From Thiohalomonas sp963783235 (GTDB taxonomy: Bacteria > Pseudomonadota > Gammaproteobacteria > Thiohalomonadales > Thiohalomonadaceae): a stretch of DNA of 64,000 bases. This document shows, one piece after another, positions 9,021 through 16,985 of this stretch. Made by a program: the position numbers and the translations under genes. The first letter of the stretch is position 1. Each line of letters starts with the position of its first letter. The notes under the pieces were generated by a model. It did no database searches, was not told where the DNA came from, and saw nothing but the letters and a program-made list of their open reading frames with translations. The stretch lies in NCBI GenBank assembly GCA_963783235.1, contig CAWAMN010000002.1, positions 62,001 to 126,000 of the forward strand, given 5' to 3'.

Positions 9021-10394
9021 ATGGACACCACGACACCCCAATCGCCCATCGAGGCGGCCTACGCGGTCCTCAAAGACTCCGAGATGCGCTATCGTGGCCG
9101 GATCATCGGTACCGTGGCGGCCCGCGACCCCAATGCACCGGCTGAGAACTATGCGGACTGCTTCGTGCGCGACTTTGTGCCCTCCGCCTTTGTCTATCTG
9201 CTGGACGGCCGCGATACGGTGGTCCGTGACTTCCTGCAGACCGTTCTGGAGCTGCGCCATCAGCAGGAGCGCTGGGCCGGCCACGAGCCCGCACCCGGCG
9301 TCATGCCAGCCAGTTTCAAGGTTGTCACCGACGGTCAGGGCGAAAGACTGATCGCCGACTTCGGGGATCACGCCATCGGCCGGGTAGCGCCGGTGGACTC
9401 GATGCTATGGTGGATGATCCTGCTCAAGGCCTACGTGACGGTCAGCGGCGATACGGCCTTCGCCCATCAGCCCGACGTGCAGCGCGGCATGCGTCAGATC
9501 CTCGATCTGCTGCTCAGGGACCGCCTGGAGGTCGCCCCCACCCTGTTGGTACCGGACGGCTCATTTATGATTGACCGTCGCATGGGGGTCTACGGCCACC
9601 CGCTGGAGGTCCAGGCCCTGTTTTTCGGTGCACTTTGTGCAGCCCGCCAGCTCCTGGAGAGCTCCGAGGGGAACGAAAGGCTTGTGCACAGCGTCGATCA
9701 GCGGCTTCGGACGCTACGCAATTACATTCGCATCTATTACTGGCTGGATGTGCCCCGGCTCAACGAGATCCATCGCTACAAGACCGAGCAGTTCGGGCAG
9801 GAAAGCGCCAATATCCTCAATATTCATCCCGAGAGCATCCCCGATTGGGTGCCGGACTGGCTTCCGGATGATGCGGGTTATCTGGTGGGTAATCTCGGCC
9901 CGGGACGGATGGATTTCCGTTTCTTCGCACTCGGCAACCTGCTATCGATTCTCTTCGGCCTTTCCACCGAAGATGAGGCGCGACGGGTGATGGTTCTGTA
10001 TGAGAAGCGCTGGCCGGATTTGGTCGGCACCATGCCGATGAAGATCAGCTATCCGGCCATGGATGGCGATGAGTGGCGCCTGATGACCGGCAGTGATCCG
10101 AAAAATGCGCCGTGGTCCTACCACAATGGCGGAAACTGGCCCGCCCTGCTGTGGACATTTGTCGGTGCGGCCGTCAAAGCGGGGCGCCCGGACCTGGCGG
10201 AGAAAGCCTACGCACAGGCCGCCGAGCGCCTGCCGCTCGATCGGTGGGCAGAGTATTACGACGGACGCCACGGCCGGCTGGTCGGACGCCGCTCCAACCA
10301 CTACCAGACCTGGTCGGCCACTTCACTGATCCTGGGAGAGAAATTCCTCAAAGGGTCGGCGCGGCTCAACGCCCTCGGACTCTATAGCGGTTGA
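9021..10394 (+). CDS. GH100 alkaline/neutral invertase
   Basis: This family hydrolyses sucrose to glucose and fructose in the cytoplasm. ATG 9021 gives 457 residues, close to cyanobacterial InvA; an upstream TTG at 8982 adds 13 poor residues and was rejected. Family features are visible: FVRDFVPSA near residue 50, VDSMLWWMILLKAY near residue 126 with the presumed acid/base Asp, YGHPLEVQALFF near 195, NLGPGRMDFRFF near 295, PWSYHNGGNWPALLW near 365, and WAEYYDGRHGRLVG near 410 with the candidate second catalytic Glu. GH100 enzymes occur in plants, cyanobacteria and some chemolithotrophic proteobacteria. No sucrose-synthesis gene is in the window, so the source of substrate is unknown. Confidence 0.9.
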   Translation: MDTTTPQSPIEAAYAVLKDSEMRYRGRIIGTVAARDPNAPAENYADCFVRDFVPSAFVYLLDGRDTVVRDFLQTVLELRHQQERWAGHEPAPGVMPASFKVVTDGQGERLIADFGDHAIGRVAPVDSMLWWMILLKAYVTVSGDTAFAHQPDVQRGMRQILDLLLRDRLEVAPTLLVPDGSFMIDRRMGVYGHPLEVQALFFGALCAARQLLESSEGNERLVHSVDQRLRTLRNYIRIYYWLDVPRLNEIHRYKTEQFGQESANILNIHPESIPDWVPDWLPDDAGYLVGNLGPGRMDFRFFALGNLLSILFGLSTEDEARRVMVLYEKRWPDLVGTMPMKISYPAMDGDEWRLMTGSDPKNAPWSYHNGGNWPALLWTFVGAAVKAGRPDLAEKAYAQAAERLPLDRWAEYYDGRHGRLVGRRSNHYQTWSATSLILGEKFLKGSARLNALGLYSG

Positions 10395-10485
10395 AGTCAG
10401 CTCACCCCAAAAACCGCCGTGAAGCCGCCTCAGGGCAGCCCGCCTTCATGCCCGCCAGATGGAGGTTTGGGCAGCGGTTCCGGGA

Positions 10486-10758
10486 CTACTCTCCGCCCGT
10501 AAACCCCTCCCAGAAGCCCTTGGCCTTGTCGGCGCCGTTTTCACTCACTTCCTTGGCCTTGTCGACGCCCGCTTCGGCAAAACAGGCGGCACGATCCGCG
10601 GCGCAGCGCGTCTTGCAGCCGACTTTCCGCACGTCCGAGTCGAAGTGACGAACCCCGCACCATGCGGTGCACGCCTTGAATTGGACCGAACAATCCGAGA
10701 ACGCAGGAGCTGAAGCACCGACCAGGATGCCCGTCACGAGAAGCCATTTAAACTTCAT
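10486..10758 (-). CDS. Small exported six-cysteine protein, function unknown
   Basis: A 90-residue protein with a clear signal peptide (KWLLVTGILVGASAPAFS, cleavage likely after residue 21). The mature part is about 69 residues with six cysteines (23, 30, 34, 49, 53, 60), suggesting periplasmic disulfides or metal binding. The spacing CxxxxxxCxxxC...CxxxCxxxxxxC is nearly symmetric. The tail is acidic and glycine-rich (ADKAKGFWEGFTGGE). It is convergent with the invertase and divergent from the prodomain lipoprotein. I do not recognise the family. Confidence 0.7.
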   Translation of the reverse strand: MKFKWLLVTGILVGASAPAFSDCSVQFKACTAWCGVRHFDSDVRKVGCKTRCAADRAACFAEAGVDKAKEVSENGADKAKGFWEGFTGGE

Positions 10759-10934
10759 TGCCTACCCGTCAGTTGATGTTAGGCGCACAGTGTATCCCAA
10801 GCGCCGAGGCGATTCTGTGAACCGGTGACCGCCCAATTTCAAAGAAATCCCGTATTACGAAGGGCCCGGTTTCAGCACCGCCGGTGGTAGCCTGCTGGTG
10901 TAGAGTTACCTTGAGCTCATTCAGGAATGTATGC

Positions 10935-11270
10935 ATGAAGCCGCCGATTGGCCTGTGTCTTTTGCTCTCTCTTTTCGCTACGGGCTGTGTGGCCAACGCT
11001 CCGCGCCCGTCCGACTCGCCTGAGACAAATCCGGCCTCCGTTCAGGTCGGTGAGTTATTGGTCAAATTCGCGGAAGGCATCAGTACCACCGACGTGCAGC
11101 GTATCGCTGCCGCTAACGGGGCCACGATCATCAGGCAACTTCCCCGAGACCTCTACCTCCTTCAACTACCGGGGGGGATCCCGATGGAGAAGGCTGTTCG
11201 ACAATTCAGTACCCGACCCGACGTGATCTATGCCGAACCCAACTTCCGGCATCGCCCCTATTCGCGCTGA
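10935..11270 (+). CDS. Lipoprotein consisting only of a subtilase-type prodomain
   Basis: ATG 10935 (AGGA upstream) gives 111 residues. A signal peptide ends in a lipobox (LFATGC, Cys about residue 18), followed by a 70-residue domain and then the stop. The domain starts VGELLVKFAEGIST and ends PDVIYAEPNFRHRP. It matches in layout the prodomain of the next gene's protease (PGEVLVKFKPGTG ... VEFAEPNFIRRP), but no catalytic domain follows. Prodomains of this type fold and inhibit subtilases. A membrane-anchored, free-standing copy directly upstream (15-base gap) suggests an inhibitor or chaperone for that protease. The fold assignment is strong by motif; the role is inference. Confidence 0.8.
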   Translation: MKPPIGLCLLLSLFATGCVANAPRPSDSPETNPASVQVGELLVKFAEGISTTDVQRIAAANGATIIRQLPRDLYLLQLPGGIPMEKAVRQFSTRPDVIYAEPNFRHRPYSR

Positions 11271-11285
11271 TTCAGGAAGCTATCG

Positions 11286-13448
11286 ATGGTGACGTCTTCC
11301 CATATCACCCTCACGGCCGGTCTGCTGCTCGCACTCTCCGCCAGCGTCGCGGTCGGAGCCCCTGCGGGCCCCAAGCAGGCATTGCCCTACCGCCCTGGCG
11401 AGGTTCTGGTGAAATTCAAACCGGGAACCGGGCCCGACGCCAAGGCCCGGGCCCTTGGGCAGGTTCGCGGCAGGCCGGCCCGCAAGTTCAAGCGCTTCGG
11501 TATTGAAAAATGGAAGCTCCCCCCGGGGAGTGATGTCAGGGAGACGGCGCGGCGACTGAAGGCCTCCGGGCAGGTCGAGTTTGCCGAGCCCAACTTCATT
11601 CGCCGCCCGCGTGCGGTTCCCAACGATTTGGACAGCCGACTTTGGGGTCTCGATAACACCGGGGAGACCGTGAGTTACGACGCAGGCAGGGATCCCGGGA
11701 ACGGCCTGGCCGGGGCCGACATGGACCTCCCTCGCGCATGGGATCTTCAGTCCGAAGCGGCATCGGTGATCATTGCCGTGGTCGATAACGGAGTGCTTCT
11801 GAATCATGAAGACCTTACGGACAACATCTGGGTCAATCCGGGGGAAGTAGCAGGGAATAATATCGATGATGACGATAACGGCTACAAAGATGATGTAAAC
11901 GGCTGGGATTTTGCAGACAATGATGCGGAGCCGGTACCCGGCTCCGGCGAGCTCCACGGCAGTGCCGTGGCAGGCGCCGCCGGGGCCGTGGGCAATAACG
12001 GCGCGGGCATCACCAGCGCGGCCCAGCGGGTGAAGATCATGCCTCTGCGAACCGACTATTCCATCGGCCAGCTGATCGCGGCGTACGAGTATGCGGCGGC
12101 GAACGGGGCCGACATCATCAACGCCAGTTTCGGCGGCCTCTACTCACAGTCGGAATTCGAAGCCATCGAGGCCCTGATCGACGATGGCGTTCTTCTCATC
12201 GCCGCAGCCGGAAACGGCGGCTACAGCAATGATGCGATCCCCGACGCCCCCTCGGGTTACGACCTGCCCAATATCCTCTCAGTGGCGGCCAGCCACCCCC
12301 AGGACGGCCTCTCCATCTTTACCCAGGTTGGCGCCACCAGCGTCGATGTCGCGGCGCCGGGCAGCAGCATTTATACCACCAAGGCGGACGGCGGTTACGG
12401 TTTCGTGGAGGGCACCTCGTTTTCGACCCCCTACGCCGGGTCGGTGGCGGCGCTGTTGAAGGCCTACCGCGAAGCCCAAGGGGATGAGCCGCTCGACTTT
12501 CGCGAAATGAAGGGGCGTCTCATGGCCGGCGTCAACACCCTCTTCACCGGGAAACTGGCTACCGATGGACGGGTTAACGCCTATAAAGCCATGACGGTGA
12601 GCCCGCAACCGGTCCTGGTGGTTGCCGGCTGGCGCATCGACGACAGCGCCGGAAACGGCAACGGGGCCATGGATCCGGGAGAATCGATCCGGCTTGTGGT
12701 CACCCTCTCCAATGAATGGCGCAACGCCGGCAACGTGAGCGCCACCCTCCGCAGCCTCACGCCGGAAGTGACCGTGGTGGAGGCCAGCGATAGCCTCCCC
12801 GCCGGACTCCTTTCGGGGAAAAAGGCCCAGGTATCCTTTGGGATACGCCTGGCCGAGGCTGCCGCCGCTTATCAGCAGTTCCCCCTGGAGCTGTCACTGT
12901 CGGCCGATGGCATGTCGGTAGCGCGCCATTTTGCGCTCGCTTTCGGTCCCCTCGACCTTCGCAGCGGTTCGGTTAGGGTTCAGGAAAACCTGCGCCAATC
13001 GAACGACCAGGACTCGGGATATTGGGACCAGCTGCATACCTACCACTTCGAGGTGCCAAAGGAAGCGAGGAATCTGAAAGTCACCCTGTCGAGCAGTGAT
13101 CCCGACTCGGATATCGATGTGCTGCTCCGTCATGCGGCCCGTCCGGAACCCCAATACTGCTACTGGCTCGGTCCGCCCGGTTGTCTCGATGACAACAGCC
13201 TGGTAAGCGCGGGCGATACCAGCGATGAACGGATTGGCATCGCCGAGCCCTCCCCCGGTCTCTACCACATCACCGTGATCGCCTACCGGCCCCGCATCGA
13301 GTATGCCAACACCGACGTCCCCTACACGCTCGGAATAAGCTTCGATAAACCCTCCTCCGGAGGGGGCGGTGGCGGCGCCCTGCTGTGGCTGCTCCTCGCA
13401 CTACTTCCCGTGTGGGCTGTTCAGCGTCGAGTGACAAACCGCCGTTAA
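11286..13448 (+). CDS. Subtilisin-like serine protease (S8) with prodomain, PPC-like domain and GlyGly-CTERM-like tail
   Basis: A secreted protease of 720 residues: signal peptide (1-25), prodomain (35-108, ending AEPNF), S8 catalytic domain (about 115-430). The triad is visible as Asp167 (AVVDNGV), His224 (GELHGSAVAG) and Ser378 (EGTSFSTPYAG), with oxyanion Asn310 (AAAGNGG). A beta-rich region follows (about 440-560), then a PPC-like domain (565-680). The end is SSGGGGGG, a hydrophobic helix (ALLWLLLALLPVWAV) and basic QRRVTNRR. That tail matches the GlyGly-CTERM signal processed by rhombosortase and linked to type II secretion; no rhombosortase is in the window. It probably forms an operon with the prodomain lipoprotein. 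Confidence 0.92.
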   Translation: MVTSSHITLTAGLLLALSASVAVGAPAGPKQALPYRPGEVLVKFKPGTGPDAKARALGQVRGRPARKFKRFGIEKWKLPPGSDVRETARRLKASGQVEFAEPNFIRRPRAVPNDLDSRLWGLDNTGETVSYDAGRDPGNGLAGADMDLPRAWDLQSEAASVIIAVVDNGVLLNHEDLTDNIWVNPGEVAGNNIDDDDNGYKDDVNGWDFADNDAEPVPGSGELHGSAVAGAAGAVGNNGAGITSAAQRVKIMPLRTDYSIGQLIAAYEYAAANGADIINASFGGLYSQSEFEAIEALIDDGVLLIAAAGNGGYSNDAIPDAPSGYDLPNILSVAASHPQDGLSIFTQVGATSVDVAAPGSSIYTTKADGGYGFVEGTSFSTPYAGSVAALLKAYREAQGDEPLDFREMKGRLMAGVNTLFTGKLATDGRVNAYKAMTVSPQPVLVVAGWRIDDSAGNGNGAMDPGESIRLVVTLSNEWRNAGNVSATLRSLTPEVTVVEASDSLPAGLLSGKKAQVSFGIRLAEAAAAYQQFPLELSLSADGMSVARHFALAFGPLDLRSGSVRVQENLRQSNDQDSGYWDQLHTYHFEVPKEARNLKVTLSSSDPDSDIDVLLRHAARPEPQYCYWLGPPGCLDDNSLVSAGDTSDERIGIAEPSPGLYHITVIAYRPRIEYANTDVPYTLGISFDKPSSGGGGGGALLWLLLALLPVWAVQRRVTNRR

Positions 13449-13462
13449 TCCCGGGGGCTAAA

Positions 13463-13816
13463 TCAGCCCGAAATCAGGGCCCACAGACCCATACCCACTG
13501 CAACCAGGGCCAAAGCGAGGGCGATATTCAACAGCCAACGCTGCCGGGCGCGCTCGAGCTCGGCTGCACGTTCGGCCTTTTCCACCTGCAAGGCGATCGC
13601 TCGAACTTGCTCTCCGAGCTGGGCGATAAGGTGAGCGTTTTCCGCGTTCACCGCCTCCAAACGAATCAGGCGCTCAGAGCTGGAGCCCGCCGGCTGTTTC
13701 GGTGCGCCCGGCGGCGCTTCCGGCTCCCGCCCCTTTTGCCATTCGGCATAGAGACTGCCGGCCGTGGCGATGACCGGGCCAAGCGCTTTCAGGATGGGAA
13801 CCACCTGGATGGCCAT
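13463..13816 (-). CDS. Small coiled-coil membrane protein, unknown
   Basis: ATG 13816 has a strong GAGGAG site; an upstream in-frame start at 13861 was rejected for lack of one. The 117 residues comprise a hydrophobic N-terminal stretch (IQVVPILKALGPVIATAGSL), a proline-rich linker, a predicted coiled coil (about 45-92, heptads with Leu/Ala/Ile) and a C-terminal transmembrane helix (LLNIALALALVAVGMGLWAL). It is convergent with the subtilase. The family is not recognised; it may be a membrane-tethered oligomer. Confidence 0.65.
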   Translation of the reverse strand: MAIQVVPILKALGPVIATAGSLYAEWQKGREPEAPPGAPKQPAGSSSERLIRLEAVNAENAHLIAQLGEQVRAIALQVEKAERAAELERARQRWLLNIALALALVAVGMGLWALISG

Positions 13817-13885
13817 GACTCGCTCCTCTGTTTCGCTCGACAGGGTTGAGGCTGAGGGCAACCGTCACGCCTCGTGGTGTCATTC

Positions 13886-13970
13886 CATGTGGGAGCGTCA
13901 GTCAGCCGCGAACGGGATTATGTCCCGAGCCCGACCCAGGCGGCCGGGTGCTGTTCCCACAGGGGCCTAC
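13886..13970. repeat. REP-like imperfect palindrome
   Basis: An imperfect inverted repeat bounded by GTGGGAGC and GTTCCCAC with inner palindromic blocks (CGGGATTATGTCCCG). It lies in the gap between the small membrane protein and the 3' end of parC and resembles the GTAGGAGC-type REPs at 37306 and in the array at 29219. Confidence 0.5.
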
Positions 13971-14013
13971 GAGAAAATGTAGAACCGGGTCGCCATTCCG
14001 GCGCTTGACCAGC

Positions 14014-16272
14014 CTATCCTCTGGTCTCGACTTCGACGGCATCGACCCGCTGCAGACCGCGAGGCAGCTTGTTGCCGCGCCGGCCCCGTTCGCCGCGATA
14101 GTGATCAAGATCCGAAGGCTTGAGGGTCATATGCCGTTTGCCGGCATGGAGCACCAGACTGGCGCCCGCGGGCAGCGCTACCATGGCGACCACGTACTCT
14201 TCGCGGACTGCGACTTTCGCGCCGGGAATGCTGATGATCTTGTTGCCCTTGCCCTTGGCGAGCTGCGGCAGTTCGCTGAGCGGGAATACCAGCAACCGGC
14301 CCTCGATGGTCACTGCGGCAATCAAGTCGCTGTCCGGGTCGGATACCGGACGGGGTGGCAGTACCTTCGCGCCCATCGGCAGATTGAGCAGGGCCTTGCC
14401 GTTTTTGGTGCCGGCCATCATGTCGGCATACCGGACCAGGAAACCGTAACCGGCATCGGAGCCGACCAGGAACAGATCGTCCTGATTCCCCATGATGGCA
14501 GCACAGAATTCGGCACCGGCCACCGGATTCACCCGGCCGGTCAGCGGCTCCCCCTGGCCCCGTGCCGAGGGCAGGCTGTGGGCGGGGACGGAGAAGCTGC
14601 GGCCGGTGGAGTCGAGGAAGGTCACCTGCTGGTTGCTCTTGCCCCGTGCGGCATCGCGGTAGCTGTCGCCGGCCTTGTAGTTGAGGCCGGTCGGGTCGAT
14701 GTCATGGCCCTTGGCCGCGCGTACCCAGCCCTTGGCCGAGAGCACCACGGTGACCGGTTCCGCCGGGATCAGCGCCGTCTCATCCATCGCCTGCGCCGCC
14801 TCGCGTTCGACGATGGGCGAGCGGCGATCATCCCCGTACTCTTCGGCATCGGCCGTCAGTTCCTTGCGGACGAGGGTTTTCATGCGCTGGTTGGAGCCCA
14901 GCGTCTTCTCGAGCTTCGCCTTCTCCCTGGCCAGCTCGTCCTGTTCGGCGCGAATCTTCACCTCTTCCAGACGAGCGAGCTGACGCAGCTTGGTGTCGAG
15001 GATAAAGTCGGCCTGGACTTCACTGAGATCAAAACGCCTCATCAGCACCGCCTTGGGCTCATCCTCGGTGCGGATAATGTGAATAACCTCATCGATATTC
15101 AGGAAGGCGACAAGCAGGCCTTCGAGCAGGTGCAGGCGTTTGTCGACCTTGTCGAGGCGGTGTTCCAGACGGCGCCGAACCGTTCGCAGCCGGAACTCCA
15201 GCCATTCGCTCAGCATGGTGCGCAGATCCTTGACCCGCGGACGCCCGTCCAGCCCGATGACGTTCATGTTGACCCGATAGGTGCGCTCCAGATCGGTGGT
15301 GGCGAACAGGTGCTTCATCAGGTGCTCAAGGTCCACCCGGTTGGAGCGCGGCACAATCACCAGCCGTGTCGGGTTTTCATGGTCGGACTCGTCACGCAGG
15401 TCCTCGACCATCGGCAGCTTTTTGCTCTGCATCTGCTGCGCGATCTGCTCCAGCACCTTGGCCCCGGAGACCTGAAAGGGCAGAGCGGTGATCACCACCT
15501 CGCCCTCCTCCCTTTCCCACTTGGCGCGCATACGCACCGAGCCCCCGCCGGTCTGGTAGAGCTTCAGCAGATCCTTCCGCGGGGTAATGATTTCCGCTTC
15601 GGTGGGGTAATCGGGGCCCTGAATGTGTTCGCAGAGCTCCTCCACCGTGGCCTTGGGTGATTCGAGGAGCCGGATGCAGGCTGCGGTCACCTCTCTCAGA
15701 TTGTGGGGCGGAATATCGGTGGCCATGCCGACGGCGATGCCGGTGGTACCGTTCAGCAGGACGTGGGGCACTCGCGCCGGAAGAACGGCGGGCTCCTGCA
15801 TGGTCCCATCGAAGTTGGGCACCCAGTCCACCGTGCCCTGCCCCACTTCGGCCAGCAGCAGCTGCGAGAACTTCGCCAGGCGCGCTTCGGTGTAGCGCAT
15901 GGCGGCAAACGACTTGGGGTCGTCGGGGGCACCCCAGTTGCCCTGCCCGTCCACCAGCGGGTAGCGGTAGGAGAAGGGCTGGGCCATCAGCACCATGGCT
16001 TCATAACAGGCCGAATCGCCATGGGGGTGATATTTACCGAGCACGTCACCGACGGTGCGTGCCGACTTCTTGTGCTTGGAGGCGGCGCTGAGGCCGAGCT
16101 CACTCATGGCAAAGATAATGCGCCGCTGGACCGGTTTGAGGCCATCGCCGATGTTGGGCAGGGCCCGATCCATGATGACGTACATGGAGTAGTCCAGGTA
16201 CGCCTTTTCCGTAAAGGCCTTCAGCGGCAGCCGCTCTACGCCTTCGTAATTGATCTCGGTCGATTCAGCCAT
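14014..16272 (-). CDS. parC: DNA topoisomerase IV subunit A
   Basis: ParC cuts and rejoins DNA to decatenate sister chromosomes, working with ParE (27188-29080). ATG 16272 gives 752 residues, as in E. coli ParC. Seen: the breakage-reunion core beginning near residue 25 (YLDYSMYVIMDRALPNIGDG), the quinolone-resistance region KYHPHGDSACYEAM with wild-type Ser and Glu, the active-site tyrosine in FAAMRYTEARL, and a C-terminal beta-pinwheel region of the ParC rather than GyrA type (no GyrA box). parE is on the same strand 11 kb away, so the pair is not an operon here; accessory genes lie between them. Confidence 0.97.
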   Translation of the reverse strand: MAESTEINYEGVERLPLKAFTEKAYLDYSMYVIMDRALPNIGDGLKPVQRRIIFAMSELGLSAASKHKKSARTVGDVLGKYHPHGDSACYEAMVLMAQPFSYRYPLVDGQGNWGAPDDPKSFAAMRYTEARLAKFSQLLLAEVGQGTVDWVPNFDGTMQEPAVLPARVPHVLLNGTTGIAVGMATDIPPHNLREVTAACIRLLESPKATVEELCEHIQGPDYPTEAEIITPRKDLLKLYQTGGGSVRMRAKWEREEGEVVITALPFQVSGAKVLEQIAQQMQSKKLPMVEDLRDESDHENPTRLVIVPRSNRVDLEHLMKHLFATTDLERTYRVNMNVIGLDGRPRVKDLRTMLSEWLEFRLRTVRRRLEHRLDKVDKRLHLLEGLLVAFLNIDEVIHIIRTEDEPKAVLMRRFDLSEVQADFILDTKLRQLARLEEVKIRAEQDELAREKAKLEKTLGSNQRMKTLVRKELTADAEEYGDDRRSPIVEREAAQAMDETALIPAEPVTVVLSAKGWVRAAKGHDIDPTGLNYKAGDSYRDAARGKSNQQVTFLDSTGRSFSVPAHSLPSARGQGEPLTGRVNPVAGAEFCAAIMGNQDDLFLVGSDAGYGFLVRYADMMAGTKNGKALLNLPMGAKVLPPRPVSDPDSDLIAAVTIEGRLLVFPLSELPQLAKGKGNKIISIPGAKVAVREEYVVAMVALPAGASLVLHAGKRHMTLKPSDLDHYRGERGRRGNKLPRGLQRVDAVEVETRG

Positions 16273-16444
16273 GCGCAAACCTGCGGTTGGTGGAAGTCGG
16301 AACAGGCGCCGGGACGCCGGCTGCTAATCCTACCGGTAGGAGCCTTGCCTCGGCAATCCGGGCATGCGCGGCCCCCATGGGCGGCGCGGTTGTGTCCTTT
16401 CCAGGCCGCCACTATCATCACAGGAGAAACCCGGAGGCTTCGCC

Positions 16445-16810
16445 GTGAAGTTCAAGTTCGCTGAATCCTCGCCGTTAACCCACACCCGGCGTGTCGCCCT
16501 TGCAGAGCCCCTCCTGGAAACCACCGTCACGGCCATTCGCGAGCGACTGGCGGCCGTCGGGGGAGTTGCGTGGGTGGAGTTAAGTGTCGGTGAAAAAAGC
16601 CTCCGCCTGGCCTACAACACATCGGTGCTCGGCTATCGGCAAGCCGTCGAGGAGTTGGAGCAGGCGGGAGCTACCATCGACAACGGGCGTTTCAGCCGCT
16701 GGCGCGGCGTCTGGTATGGCTTTGTGGACGACAACATCCGCGAAAACGCCGCGGCCAATCCCACCTGCTGCAGCAAACCGCCTCCGGGCACAAACGATCC
16801 CAAGCGCTGA
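16445..16810 (+). CDS. Small protein with possible HMA-like (ferredoxin-fold) domain, unknown
   Basis: GTG 16445, with GGAGG seven bases upstream, gives 121 residues. The central part (about 15-85) alternates helix and strand in the pattern of heavy-metal-associated domains (LLETTVTAIRERLAAVGGVAWVELSVGEKSLRLAYN). It lacks the CxxC motif of metallochaperones. A tail ends NPTCCSKPPPG, so a vicinal Cys pair is the only obvious metal or redox site. It is divergent from parC. The function is unknown and the fold call is tentative. Confidence 0.6.
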   Translation: MKFKFAESSPLTHTRRVALAEPLLETTVTAIRERLAAVGGVAWVELSVGEKSLRLAYNTSVLGYRQAVEELEQAGATIDNGRFSRWRGVWYGFVDDNIRENAAANPTCCSKPPPGTNDPKR

Positions 16811-16874
16811 CAGGGACGAATCCGCCCTGCCCCACCCTCATGAACTCCGCTTTCCTGTCCGGGTAAGGCTGAGA

Positions 16875-16944
16875 CCGGCAGGCTGCTGAAAAGGGTTTTG
16901 TCCCTTCCCCCTCAGGGAGAAGGAGTTTTTCAACAGCCTGCCAG
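16875..16944. mobile_element. MITE-like family 1, short form (copy b)
   Basis: A 70-base element with inverted ends CAGGCTGCTGAAAA and TTTTTCAACAGCCTG, flanked by CCGG and CCAG (decayed CTAG sites). The interior keeps the left part of the long form (TCCCTT...AGGGAGAAGG). Its right flank is shared with a remnant of family 2. Confidence 0.75.
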
Positions 16945-16985
16945 TGTACTGTTGCATGCTTGGCTGTGCTTTCAGCGAGCCGTGG
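16941..16985. mobile_element. MITE-like family 2, terminal remnant
   Basis: About 45 bases match one end of the family 2 elements at 24948 and 58854 (TGTACTGTTGCATGCTTGG then CAGCGAGCCG). The rest of the element is gone. The remnant overlaps the last codons and the stop of the asparagine-synthase-like gene. Confidence 0.75.

Noticed and set aside
13846..15660. Long plus-strand open frame (604 codons)
   Set aside because: It lies antisense to parC, whose protein is unmistakable; it is a high-G+C shadow frame with no start signal or recognisable motif.
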